Assembly: GCA_029850565.1 (NCBI GenBank)
Contig: JARCRR010000149.1
Coordinates: 1 to 22,516, forward strand
DNA from: Gallionella sp.
Lineage (GTDB): Bacteria > Pseudomonadota > Gammaproteobacteria > Burkholderiales > Gallionellaceae
Length of the DNA stretch: 22,516 nt
Reading direction: 5' to 3'
The notes under the pieces were generated by a model, which saw only the letters and a program-made list of their open reading frames with translations, did not search any database and was not told the origin of the DNA. Each line of letters starts with the position of its first letter. Position 1 is the stretch's first letter. Made by a program: the position numbers and the translations under genes. Positions 6,092-13,620 of this stretch are shown here, in pieces.

Positions 6092-6631
6092 ATGGCTCGT
6101 TTAAACGACTACTACACGAAGACCGTTGCGCCGCAACTGATGAAACAGTTCGGCTACAAGTCTGTGATGGAAGTGCCGCGTATTGAAAAGATCACGCTAA
6201 ATATGGGTGTGGGCGAAGCGGTTGCGGATAAGAAGGTGATGGATCATGCGGTTTCCGACATGCAGAAGATCGCGGGTCAAAAGCCGGTTGTGACCAAATC
6301 CAAGAAATCTATCGCTGGTTTCAAGATTCGCGAAAACTATCCAGTCGGTTGCAAGGTGACTTTGCGCCGCGATCGTATGTTCGAATTCTTGGATCGCTTG
6401 GTGACTGTTGCGATCCCGCGCATTCGCGACTTCCGTGGTATCTCCGGCAAGTCTTTTGATGGTCGTGGCAACTACAACATGGGCGTCAAAGAGCAGATCA
6501 TTTTCCCAGAGATTGAGTACGACAAGATCGATGCGTTGCGTGGTATGAACATCACTATCACAACGACTGCGAAGAGTGATGAAGAGGCCAAGGCGTTGTT
6601 GTTGGCATTCAAATTCCCATTGAAAGGCTGA
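6092..6631 (+). CDS. rplE: 50S ribosomal protein uL5
   Basis: 179 residues, as in E. coli. uL5 binds 5S rRNA and forms bridge B1b with uS13. ARLNDYYTKTVAPQLMKQFG opens it. KKSIAGFKIRENYPVGCKVT, RIRDFRGISGKSFDGRGNY and EIEYDKIDALRGMNITI are family blocks. The AAGGGGTAACACATG start region has strong purine pairing. In E. coli, S8 represses the spc operon by binding mRNA at the start of this gene. Here overlapping small hairpins occur at 6125-6150, but I cannot show that they mimic the S8 site. Confidence 0.98.
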   Translation: MARLNDYYTKTVAPQLMKQFGYKSVMEVPRIEKITLNMGVGEAVADKKVMDHAVSDMQKIAGQKPVVTKSKKSIAGFKIRENYPVGCKVTLRRDRMFEFLDRLVTVAIPRIRDFRGISGKSFDGRGNYNMGVKEQIIFPEIEYDKIDALRGMNITITTTAKSDEEAKALLLAFKFPLKG

Positions 6632-6638
6632 GGGCAAA

Positions 6639-6944
6639 ATGGCAAAGATAGCTGTAACTAACCGCGATCAAAAGCGCCGTGAGATGGTGAAGAAATTCGC
6701 TGCCAAGCGTGCTGCGTTGAATGCGATTGCGACAAATATGTCGTTGAGCGATGAAGAGCGTTTTGCTGCTCGTCAAAAATTGCAAGCGTTGCCGCGCGAT
6801 TCCAGCCCGGTGCGTCTGCGTAACCGCTGCGCGCTGACGGGTCGTCCGCGTGGTGTGTTTAGCAAGTTCGGTTTGGGGCGCACCAAGTTGCGTGAATACG
6901 CGATGCGCGGTGAAATTCCCGGTGTAGTTAAGGCCAGCTGGTAA
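6639..6944 (+). CDS. rpsN: 30S ribosomal protein uS14, long zinc-free form
   Basis: 101 residues, the long form typical of Proteobacteria. The CxxC pairs of the short zinc-binding form are absent, and only one cysteine remains (in RLRNRCALTGRPRG). The protein sits in the 30S head. AKIAVTNRDQKRR at the start and FGLGRTKLREYAMRGEIPGVVKASW at the end are the standard termini. AGGG lies shortly before the ATG, 7 nt after the rplE stop. Confidence 0.98.
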   Translation: MAKIAVTNRDQKRREMVKKFAAKRAALNAIATNMSLSDEERFAARQKLQALPRDSSPVRLRNRCALTGRPRGVFSKFGLGRTKLREYAMRGEIPGVVKASW

Positions 6945-6954
6945 GGGTGAATCT

Positions 6955-7350
6955 ATGAGTATGAGTGATCCGATCTCCGACATGTTGACGCGCATTCGTA
7001 ATGCGCAGATGGCGGAAAAAATAACGGTTTCGATGCCTTCTTCTAAGATTAAGGCGGCGATTGCCAAAGTGTTGCAAGATGAGGGCTATGTAGACGGCTT
7101 CAAGGTCACTGACCATGATGGCAAGCCTACATTGGAAATCGGCTTGAAATACTACGCTGATCGTCCTGTGATCGAAAAGATCCAGCGCGTGAGCCGTCCA
7201 GGTCTGCGTGTCTACAAGGGCAGCGAAGATATTCCGCGTGTGATGAACGGTCTGGGTATCGCGATCGTTTCCACCTCCAAAGGTCTGATGACGGATCGCA
7301 GTGCTCGCGCCAATGGTATTGGCGGCGAAGTCCTCTGCATCGTCGCTTAA
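6955..7350 (+). CDS. rpsH: 30S ribosomal protein uS8
   Basis: 131 residues. uS8 binds the central domain of 16S rRNA and is the known autoregulator of the spc operon in E. coli. MSMSDPISDMLTRIRNAQ starts it, matching the family, so the first ATG is kept over a second at 6961. The C-terminal RNA-binding signature STSKGLMTDRSARANGIGGE is at 106-125. AAGGGTGAATCTATG provides the start region. A full ribosome-like target in the spc mRNA cannot be confirmed by eye. Confidence 0.98.
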   Translation: MSMSDPISDMLTRIRNAQMAEKITVSMPSSKIKAAIAKVLQDEGYVDGFKVTDHDGKPTLEIGLKYYADRPVIEKIQRVSRPGLRVYKGSEDIPRVMNGLGIAIVSTSKGLMTDRSARANGIGGEVLCIVA

Positions 7351-7359
7351 GGAGGAAAC

Positions 7360-7893
7360 ATGTCTAGAGTTGCTAAAAATCCTATCGTGGTTCCGTCTGG
7401 TGTCGAAGTGACGGTTGCTGCTGACAAGATCTCCGTCAAGGGCCCATTGGGCACGTTGACTCAAGTGCTTAAAGGTGATGTCAAAGTTGAGCGTGATGGC
7501 GATAAGCTGTTGTGCAAGGCTACTGATGATTCCGCTCAAGCTGACGCGCAATCTGGAACCATCCGCGCGCTGGTGGCCAATATGGTCACGGGTGTAAGCA
7601 AGGGTTTCGAGCGTAAGCTGACCTTGGTAGGCGTGGGTTATCGTGCTGCTGCTGCCGGTGATTCCGTCAATCTGACGCTGGGTTACTCGCATCCTGTTGT
7701 GCATAAGATGCCAAAGGGCGTGAAGGTTGCTACACCAACACAGACTGAAATCGTATTGACTGGTGCCGACAGGCAGCAAGTCGGTCAAGTTGCTGCTGAG
7801 ATTCGTGCTTATCGCCAGCCGGAGCCTTACAAAGGCAAGGGCGTGCGTTATTCCGATGAGGTAGTGATCCTCAAAGAAACCAAGAAGAAATAA
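7360..7893 (+). CDS. rplF: 50S ribosomal protein uL6
   Basis: 177 residues. uL6 has two duplicated alpha/beta domains and lies near the factor-binding site and sarcin-ricin loop. SRVAKNPIVVPSGVEV opens it. LVANMVTGVSKGFERKLTLVGVGYRA marks the domain junction, and YRQPEPYKGKGVRY the conserved C-terminal RNA-binding segment. It has one of the strongest ribosome binding sites of the window (AAGGAGG, 7350-7356). No anomalies are seen. Confidence 0.98.
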   Translation: MSRVAKNPIVVPSGVEVTVAADKISVKGPLGTLTQVLKGDVKVERDGDKLLCKATDDSAQADAQSGTIRALVANMVTGVSKGFERKLTLVGVGYRAAAAGDSVNLTLGYSHPVVHKMPKGVKVATPTQTEIVLTGADRQQVGQVAAEIRAYRQPEPYKGKGVRYSDEVVILKETKKK

Positions 7894-7904
7894 TCGAGGT
7901 TGAT

Positions 7905-8261
7905 ATGTTGAATAAGAATGAAGCGCGTCTGCGCAGATCACGTAAGACCCGAGCAAGAATCGCTGAACAAAAGGCGATTCGTCTGGCGATTCATCGCACC
8001 AACTTGCATATCTATGCACAGGTGATCTCGGCTGATGGCGGCAAGATTTTGGCAAGCGCCTCCACACTTGAGGCTGAAGTTCGCAAGACTGTCGGTAACG
8101 GTGGTAATGCGGCGGCGGCGGCGGCGGTCGGTAAGCGTATCGCTGAAAAAGCAAAACTCGCCGGCGTGACGGCAGTGGCATTCGACCGTTCAGGTCACAA
8201 GTACCATGGTCGCATCAAGGCGCTGGCAGATGCCGCGCGCGAAAATGGCTTGCAGTTCTAA
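7905..8261 (+). CDS. rplR: 50S ribosomal protein uL18
   Basis: 118 residues. uL18 binds 5S rRNA in the central protuberance with uL5 and bL25. The basic start NKNEARLRRSRKTRARI is followed by RLAIHRTNLHIYAQVI, the KEYWORD-like KRIAEKAKLAGVTAVAFDRSGHKYHGRIKALADAARENGLQF end being fully typical in content. Residues 69-74 are six alanines, all encoded by GCG, longer than the four-alanine run I recall in E. coli. GAGG lies 7 nt before the ATG. Confidence 0.97.
   Translation: MLNKNEARLRRSRKTRARIAEQKAIRLAIHRTNLHIYAQVISADGGKILASASTLEAEVRKTVGNGGNAAAAAAVGKRIAEKAKLAGVTAVAFDRSGHKYHGRIKALADAARENGLQF
8109..8126 (+). repeat. (GCG)6 trinucleotide run inside rplR
   Basis: Six consecutive in-frame GCG codons encode alanines 69-74 of uL18, followed by GTC. 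It is a short perfect microsatellite in a highly conserved gene. Length change by slippage would stay in frame. Confidence 0.9.
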
Positions 8262-8274
8262 TCTGGGGTGAATC

Positions 8275-8799
8275 ATGGCACAAGCTAAACAAGGTAAGAA
8301 TCAGCAAGTAGAAGACAAGGGTGACGGTCTCATCGAGAAGATGATCCACGTCAACCGCGTCACCAAGGTGGTGAAGGGCGGACGTATCATGGGTTTCGCC
8401 GCTCTGACCGTGGTAGGTGATGGCGATGGCCGTATCGGTATGGGCAAGGGCAAGTCCAAGGAAGTGCCAGTGGCTGTGCAGAAGTCGATGGAAGAGTGCC
8501 GCCGTAAGTTGGTCAAGGTCAATCTGAAGGACGGAACCTTGCATCATCCAGTGATTGGCCGTCACGGTGCTGCTAAAGTCGTGATGCTGCCAGCTTCCGA
8601 AGGTACAGGCATTATCGCCGGTGGTGCAATGCGTGCTGTGTTCGAAGCGGTCGGCGTACGTAACGTGCTGGCTAAATGTATCGGCTCCAGCAATCCTTAC
8701 AACGTCGTTCGTGCGACGCTGAATGGTTTGCAAGCGTTGAATTCTCCTGCCGAAATCGCTGCGAAGCGTGGCAAGAGTGTAGAAGAGATCACGGGGTAA
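8275..8799 (+). CDS. rpsE: 30S ribosomal protein uS5
   Basis: 174 residues (167 in E. coli, with a slightly longer N-terminus here). uS5 takes part in decoding accuracy. The N-terminal S5 domain has HVNRVTKVVKGGRIMGFAAL (25-44), whose loop is where spectinomycin-resistance changes occur in E. coli; the loop is intact. VGDGDGRIGMGKGKSKEVP and the C-terminal GTGIIAGGAMRAVFEAVGV then CIGSSNPYNVVRATLNGL follow. The start region is GGGGTGAATCATG. The GGGG before the TAA stop provides the rpmD ribosome binding site. Confidence 0.98.
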   Translation: MAQAKQGKNQQVEDKGDGLIEKMIHVNRVTKVVKGGRIMGFAALTVVGDGDGRIGMGKGKSKEVPVAVQKSMEECRRKLVKVNLKDGTLHHPVIGRHGAAKVVMLPASEGTGIIAGGAMRAVFEAVGVRNVLAKCIGSSNPYNVVRATLNGLQALNSPAEIAAKRGKSVEEITG

Positions 8800-8802
8800 A
8801 TC

Positions 8803-8988
8803 ATGGCACTCGCAAAAACATTGAAAGTGACGTTGGTGAAAAGCATCAACGGAACCAAGCAAAGCCACCGTGCAACTGTGCGCGGATTGGGTCTGCGTCG
8901 CATAAACCACACGGTGATGTTGGAAGACACACCTGCTGTGCGCGGCATGATTAACAAAGTGTATTACCTGGTCAAGTGCGAGGCATAA
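8803..8988 (+). CDS. rpmD: 50S ribosomal protein uL30
   Basis: 61 residues, a small 50S protein with a single ferredoxin-like fold. KTLKVTLVKSINGTKQSHRA, then RGLGLRRINHTVMLEDTPAVRGMINKV are the family signature. The ATG is 3 nt after rpsE and uses the GGGG directly before the rpsE stop. The TAA stop is followed at once by the rplO ATG, with no intervening base. Confidence 0.97.
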   Translation: MALAKTLKVTLVKSINGTKQSHRATVRGLGLRRINHTVMLEDTPAVRGMINKVYYLVKCEA

Positions 8989-9423
8989 ATGCAACTCAAT
9001 CAAATTAAACCCGGCGAAGGCGCCAAGCATTCCAAACGTCGTGTAGGCCGTGGTATCGGTTCCGGTCTCGGCAAAACTGCTGGCCGTGGTCACAAAGGTC
9101 AGAAGTCTCGTTCCGGCGGTTTCCATAAAGTCGGTTTCGAAGGCGGTCAGATGCCTCTGCAACGTCGTCTGCCCAAGCGCGGTTTCGTATCGCTGACTCG
9201 TAACGACACTGCTCAGGTTCGTTTGTCCGATCTGCAGGATCTGCCAGTCGACAGCATCGATCTCTTGGCATTGAAGCAAGCTGGCATCGTTCACGCTAAT
9301 GCACTGACTGCCAAAGTCGTGTTGGCTGGTGAGATCAAGCGCGCTGTGAAGTTGCAGGGTCTGCAGTTGACCAAGGGTGCGCGCGCTGCAGTGGAAGCTG
9401 CCGGCGGAAGCATTGCTGAGTAA
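8989..9423 (+). CDS. rplO: 50S ribosomal protein uL15
   Basis: 144 residues, as in E. coli. uL15 has a long basic N-terminal extension and a globular C-terminal domain. The signature KRVGRGIGSGLGKTAGRGHKGQKSRSG and GFEGGQMPLQRRLPKRGF are plain. The start directly abuts the rpmD stop, with GAGG inside the end of rpmD as ribosome binding site. The C-terminus (LTKGARAAVEAAGGSI) is normal. Confidence 0.98.
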   Translation: MQLNQIKPGEGAKHSKRRVGRGIGSGLGKTAGRGHKGQKSRSGGFHKVGFEGGQMPLQRRLPKRGFVSLTRNDTAQVRLSDLQDLPVDSIDLLALKQAGIVHANALTAKVVLAGEIKRAVKLQGLQLTKGARAAVEAAGGSIAE

Positions 9424-9431
9424 GGTCGTCT

Positions 9432-10739
9432 GTGAACAAAGCAGTCGCTAAAGGTAAGTACGGTGATTTGGGCCAGCGTCTCTGGTTCCTGTTGCTGGCG
9501 TTGATCGTCTATCGCATTGGTGCGCATATCCCAGTGCCTGGAATTGACCCGACCGTATTGGCGGATCTTTTCAAGACGCAAAAAGATGGCATCTTGGGCA
9601 TGTTCAACATGTTCTCGGGTGGCGCATTGGAGCGATTTACTATCCTGGCGCTGGGTATCATGCCCTACATCTCGGCTTCGATCATTATGCAATTGGCCGC
9701 TATTGCAGTGCCGCATCTTGAGCAGTTGAAGAAAGAAGGCGAGGCTGGCCGTCGCAAGATCACGCAGTACACGCGTTACGGCACATTGGTTTTGGCCTTG
9801 TTCCAAGCGTTCGGTATCTCGGTGATGCTGCAATCGCAAGCCGGACTGGTATTGAACCCGGGCCCGATGTTCCAGATCACGACCGTGGTGACGCTGGTAA
9901 CTGGCACGATGTTCTTGATGTGGCTGGGTGAGCAGATCACTGAGCGTGGATTGGGAAACGGTATCTCGCTGATCATCTTCGCGGGTATCGCTGCTGGGTT
10001 GCCTCGTGCGATCGGTAGTACGTTGGAGATGGCGCGTACCGGTGCGTTCTCCATCCCGCTGGTGTTGGCGCTGTTCTTCGGTGCGATTCTGGTGACGGCA
10101 TTGGTGGTTTTCGTCGAGCGTGGACAGCGCAAGATCTTGGTGAACTATGCCAAGCGACAAGTAGGTAACAAGGTATATGGCGGGCAAAGTTCCCATCTGC
10201 CTTTGAAGTTGAACATGGCTGGCGTCATTCCGCCGATTTTTGCATCGAGCATCATCTTGTTTCCGGCGACATTGGCTGGGATGTTTGGTGCGGGACAGGG
10301 AATGTCGTGGTTGAAGGACATCAGCGAGAAGTTGTCGCCTGGTCAGCCGATCTACGTGTTGTTTTACGCGGCAGCGATCATATTTTTCTGCTTCTTCTAT
10401 ACGGCGCTGGTATTCAGCCCTAAAGAGACGGCAGACAATTTGAAGAAGAGTGGTGCGTTCTTGCCGGGGATACGTCCCGGTGACCAGACCGCGAAGTATG
10501 TAGAGAAGATCATGTTGCGTCTGACGTTGATCGGAGCCATCTACATCACGCTGGTTTGTTTGTTGCCAGAGTTCTTGGTGGTGAAATGGAACGTACCGTT
10601 TTATTTTGGTGGCACATCACTGTTGATTCTGGTGGTGGTGACAATGGATTTCATGGCGCAGGTGCAGTCCTACTTAATGACTCATCAGTATGAAAATCTG
10701 TTGAAGAAAGCTAATTTTAAGGGTGGCTTGGCACGGTAA
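9432..10739 (+). CDS. secY: preprotein translocase channel subunit SecY
   Basis: 435 residues. SecY forms the inner-membrane channel of the Sec translocon with SecE and SecG. Ten hydrophobic segments can be read, from LWFLLLALIVYRIGAHIPVPG (TM1) to LLILVVVTMDFMAQVQSYLM (TM10). Typical blocks are GIMPYISASIIMQL, GLGNGISLIIFAGI, VFVERGQRKILVNYAKRQ, LPLKLNMAGVIPPIFASS and GIRPGDQTAKY. It starts with GTG at 9432 (AAGG just upstream), unlike the ATG of most neighbours. Its stop shares one base with the infA start. Confidence 0.98.
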   Translation: MNKAVAKGKYGDLGQRLWFLLLALIVYRIGAHIPVPGIDPTVLADLFKTQKDGILGMFNMFSGGALERFTILALGIMPYISASIIMQLAAIAVPHLEQLKKEGEAGRRKITQYTRYGTLVLALFQAFGISVMLQSQAGLVLNPGPMFQITTVVTLVTGTMFLMWLGEQITERGLGNGISLIIFAGIAAGLPRAIGSTLEMARTGAFSIPLVLALFFGAILVTALVVFVERGQRKILVNYAKRQVGNKVYGGQSSHLPLKLNMAGVIPPIFASSIILFPATLAGMFGAGQGMSWLKDISEKLSPGQPIYVLFYAAAIIFFCFFYTALVFSPKETADNLKKSGAFLPGIRPGDQTAKYVEKIMLRLTLIGAIYITLVCLLPEFLVVKWNVPFYFGGTSLLILVVVTMDFMAQVQSYLMTHQYENLLKKANFKGGLAR

Positions 10740-10957
10740 TGGCAAAAGAGGACGTCATTGAGATGCAGGGGGTCGTTGAAGAAACTCTGCCAAACGCGAC
10801 CTTTCGCGTAAAACTCGAGAACGGATTTGTCGTACTGGGTCATATCTCCGGCAAGATGAGGATGCATTACATCCGCATCCTCGCAGGGGACAAGGTAACC
10901 GTTGAGGTATCGCCTTACGATCTGAGTAAAGCTCGCATCGTATTCCGCGCAAAGTGA
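10739..10957 (+). CDS. infA: translation initiation factor IF-1
   Basis: 72 residues, the canonical IF-1 length. This single OB-fold protein occupies the A site of the 30S subunit during initiation. AKEDVIEMQGVVEETLPNATF, then RVKLENGFVVLGHISGKMRMHYIRIL and GDKVTVEVSPYDLSKARIVFR identify it. The ATG shares its A with the secY stop (TAATG). In E. coli infA is elsewhere; the secY-infA-rpmJ order is common in Betaproteobacteria. Some of those genomes carry a second infA, which cannot be assessed here. Confidence 0.97.
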   Translation: MAKEDVIEMQGVVEETLPNATFRVKLENGFVVLGHISGKMRMHYIRILAGDKVTVEVSPYDLSKARIVFRAK

Positions 10958-10991
10958 TAGAAGTTAAGTTGAAAGAAGCAAGGAGAATCAA

Positions 10992-11108
10992 ATGAAAGTC
11001 CAAGCATCCGTAAAGAAAGTGTGCCGCAACTGCAAGATCGTGCGTCGCAACCGTGTGGTCCGTGTGATCTGTAGCAGTGATCCACGTCACAAACAGCGCC
11101 AAGGTTGA
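10992..11108 (+). CDS. rpmJ: 50S ribosomal protein bL36, zinc-ribbon form
   Basis: 38 residues: it opens MKVQASVKKVCRNCKIVRR and ends PRHKQRQG. bL36 is the smallest 50S protein. Cys11, Cys14, Cys27 and His33 form the zinc-binding set of the C+ type. AAGGAG lies 6 nt before the ATG, in a 34-nt gap after infA. It is the last gene before the alpha operon promoter. Length and sequence match the E. coli spc-operon copy almost residue for residue, so the call is firm despite its size. Confidence 0.97.
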   Translation: MKVQASVKKVCRNCKIVRRNRVVRVICSSDPRHKQRQG

Positions 11109-11138
11109 TTGAGATAAATCGACTCTGGATGATAGAAT
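11109..11138 (+). promoter_or_regulatory. putative sigma70 promoter of the alpha operon
   Basis: TTGAGA (11109-11114), an 18-bp spacer and TAGAAT (11133-11138) lie in the rpmJ-rpsM gap. Transcription would start near 11145, leaving a leader of only about 24 nt. That is too short for the S4-binding pseudoknot leader known from E. coli. Confidence 0.5.
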
Positions 11139-11168
11139 TCGCAACTTTTTGAACGATAGGGTAGCTGC

Positions 11169-11534
11169 ATGGCTCGTATTGCCGGTGTAAACATTCCAAA
11201 CCATCAACACGCTGTGATCGCGTTGACTGCCATTTATGGCATCGGCCGCACACGCTCACAAGAGATATGTGCAGCGGCAGGCGTGAAGACGACCACCAAG
11301 GTCAAAGACATTAACGACACAGACATGGAAAAACTGCGCGACGAAGTCGCGAAGTTCACGGTCGAGGGTGACCTGCGCCGTGAGATCTCCATGAACATCA
11401 AACGTCTGATGGACTTGGGTTGCTACCGTGGTCTGCGTCATCGTCGCGGCTTGCCGTGCCGTGGCCAGCGCACCCGTACCAACGCACGTACTCGTAAAGG
11501 CCCGCGTAAGTCTATCGCTGGCGCGAAGAAGTAA
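11169..11534 (+). CDS. rpsM: 30S ribosomal protein uS13
   Basis: 121 residues. uS13 lies in the 30S head, contacts P-site tRNA and forms bridges with uL5. ARIAGVNIPNHQHAVIALTAIYGIGRTRS opens it. DLRREISMNIKRLMDLGCYRGLRHRRGLP, then RGQRTRTNARTRKGP and the lysine-rich end are all typical. It is the first gene of the alpha operon, with AGGGTAG upstream. It starts with ATG, whereas the E. coli gene starts with GTG inside the S4-regulated structure. Confidence 0.98.
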   Translation: MARIAGVNIPNHQHAVIALTAIYGIGRTRSQEICAAAGVKTTTKVKDINDTDMEKLRDEVAKFTVEGDLRREISMNIKRLMDLGCYRGLRHRRGLPCRGQRTRTNARTRKGPRKSIAGAKK

Positions 11535-11554
11535 TCTAGTAGAGGACAGTAACT

Positions 11555-11944
<390 letters not shown>

Positions 11945-11956
11945 GGAGCAAAGATC

Positions 11957-12586
11957 TTGGCTAGAAATCTTGATGCAAAGTGCCGTAAGTGCCGCCGTGA
12001 AGGCGAGAAGCTGTTCCTCAAAGCTGAGAAATGCTTCACTGAGAAATGTGCTGTAGAGCGCCGTGCTTACGCTCCAGGCCAACACGGTCAGAAGAAGAAC
12101 TCACGTCAGTCCGAGTACGGCGGCCAGTTGCGTGAAAAACAAAAGTTGCGTCGCATCTACGGCGTATTGGAAGGCCAGTTCCGTCTGACTTACAAGCGTG
12201 CTGAAAAGGCTCGCGGCATCACCGGCGAAAGCCTGTTGCAGATTTTGGAATCGCGCTTGGACAATGTCGCCTATCGTATGGGCTTCGGTGGTTCTCGTGC
12301 AGAAGCTCGTCAGACCGTGCGTCACAATGGCGTGTTGGTCAACGGCAAGCGCGTGAACATCCCATCCTTCACCGTCAAACCAGGTGATGTGGTCGAAGTG
12401 GCTGAAGGTTCCAAAGGTCAATTGCGCTTGAAATCGTCGTTGGCTGCTGCTGAGCAACGCGGTTTCCCAGAATGGATCGAAGTGGATGCCAAGGCGTTCA
12501 AAGGAACATTCAAGGCTGTGCCTCAACGTTCTGAATTGCCTGCAACGATCAACGAGCATCTCGTGGTCGAGTTGTATTCCAAGTAA
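11957..12586 (+). CDS. rpsD: 30S ribosomal protein uS4, zinc-finger form, TTG start
   Basis: 209 residues. uS4 starts 30S assembly at the 16S five-way junction and, in E. coli, represses the alpha operon. It begins MARNLDAKCRKCRREG, so TTG at 11957 must be the start; AAGGAG lies 8 nt upstream and no ATG occurs nearby in frame. Cys9, Cys12, Cys26 and Cys31 have the exact spacing of the zinc finger of Thermus S4, which E. coli S4 lacks. The S4 RNA-binding domain is MGFGGSRAEARQTVRHNGVLVNG. The end NEHLVVELYSK is invariant. Confidence 0.97.
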   Translation: MARNLDAKCRKCRREGEKLFLKAEKCFTEKCAVERRAYAPGQHGQKKNSRQSEYGGQLREKQKLRRIYGVLEGQFRLTYKRAEKARGITGESLLQILESRLDNVAYRMGFGGSRAEARQTVRHNGVLVNGKRVNIPSFTVKPGDVVEVAEGSKGQLRLKSSLAAAEQRGFPEWIEVDAKAFKGTFKAVPQRSELPATINEHLVVELYSK

Positions 12587-12603
12587 TCCACGCGGAGTCG
12601 AAT

Positions 12604-13575
12604 ATGCCTAACAATAATCTGTTGAAGCCACGCATCATTGACGTTCAACGCATCTCGGCGACTCAAGCCAAGGTGGTGATGGAGCCGTTCGAACGCGGTT
12701 ACGGTCATACGCTGGGCAACGCCCTGCGTCGTATCCTGTTATCTTCGATGCCCGGTTACGCTGTGACCGAAGTCAAGATCGCAGGTGTGTTGCACGAATA
12801 CTCATCCATCGACGGCGTGCAAGAAGACGTGGTCGAGATCCTGCTGAACCTCAAGGGCTTGGTATTGAAGCTGCACGGTTCGCGTGAAGCGACTCTGCAC
12901 CTGAAAAAATCTGGCGCAGGCGTGGTGACCGCTGCCGACATCGAAGTTGATGCCGACACTGAAGTCATCAACCCGAGCCACGTCATCGCTCACCTGACAG
13001 CAGGTGGCAAACTGGATATGGAGATCAAGGTCGAGCAAGGTCGCGGTTATGTTTCCGCCATCTCTCGCCAACAACCCGGTGCAACACGTCCAGTAGGACA
13101 CATCGCTCTGGACTCTTCGTTCAGCCCGATCTCCCGCGTCAGCTATGCCGTCGAGAGCGCACGTGTGGAACAGCGTACCGACCTCGACAAGCTCATCATG
13201 GATATCGAGACAAACAGCGCGATTGATCCGGAAGAAGCCATCCGTTATGCAGCACGCATCCTGGTTGAGCAGTTCTCTGTGTTCGCCGCACTGGAAGGCA
13301 CACCAGCCCCGGTCGAGAAGCCGCAAGCACCGAAGGTCGACCCGATGCTGTTGCGTCCAGTCGACGACTTGGAGTTGACTCCACGTTCTTCGAACTGTCT
13401 GAAAGCTCAAAGCATCCATTACATCGGCGATCTGATCCAGTACACCGAAGCAGATCTGTTGCGTACACCTAACCTGGGTCGCAAGTCGCTCAATGAGATC
13501 AAGCAAGTGCTGGCCGAACACGACCTGTCACTGGGCATGAAGTTGGAAAACTGGTCGGCAGTAGCCGAGAAATAA
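12604..13575 (+). CDS. rpoA: DNA-directed RNA polymerase subunit alpha
   Basis: 323 residues (329 in E. coli). The N-terminal domain (about 1-230) drives dimerisation and beta/beta' assembly: ERGYGHTLGNALRRILLSSMPGYAVTEVKI and VSYAVESARVEQRTDLDKLI. After a proline-rich linker (TPAPVEKPQAPK), the C-terminal domain (about 245-323) binds UP elements and activators. RSSNCLKAQSIHYIGDL holds the counterpart of E. coli Arg265, and TPNLGRKSLNEIK is the second helix-hairpin-helix part. GGAG precedes the ATG. The gene lies between rpsD and rplQ as in all alpha operons. Confidence 0.98.
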   Translation: MPNNNLLKPRIIDVQRISATQAKVVMEPFERGYGHTLGNALRRILLSSMPGYAVTEVKIAGVLHEYSSIDGVQEDVVEILLNLKGLVLKLHGSREATLHLKKSGAGVVTAADIEVDADTEVINPSHVIAHLTAGGKLDMEIKVEQGRGYVSAISRQQPGATRPVGHIALDSSFSPISRVSYAVESARVEQRTDLDKLIMDIETNSAIDPEEAIRYAARILVEQFSVFAALEGTPAPVEKPQAPKVDPMLLRPVDDLELTPRSSNCLKAQSIHYIGDLIQYTEADLLRTPNLGRKSLNEIKQVLAEHDLSLGMKLENWSAVAEK

Positions 13576-13620
13576 AGCTCGCTTGGTTAACGCCAGGCCA
13601 GAAAGCAAAAGAGGAAAATC

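Noticed and set aside
6928..8181. 417-codon open frame on the minus strand across rpsH-rplR
   Set aside because: It is antisense to three certain ribosomal-protein genes, its product is His/Arg/Gln-rich with no known domain, and such frames arise because the sense genes avoid codons that give antisense stops.
9291..10196. 301-codon open frame opposite secY
   Set aside because: Antisense to the secY membrane segments; the product is rich in Gln, His and Arg without domains.
11109..11168. S4-binding pseudoknot leader before rpsM
   Set aside because: The predicted leader is about 24 nt and shows no stems of the E. coli type.
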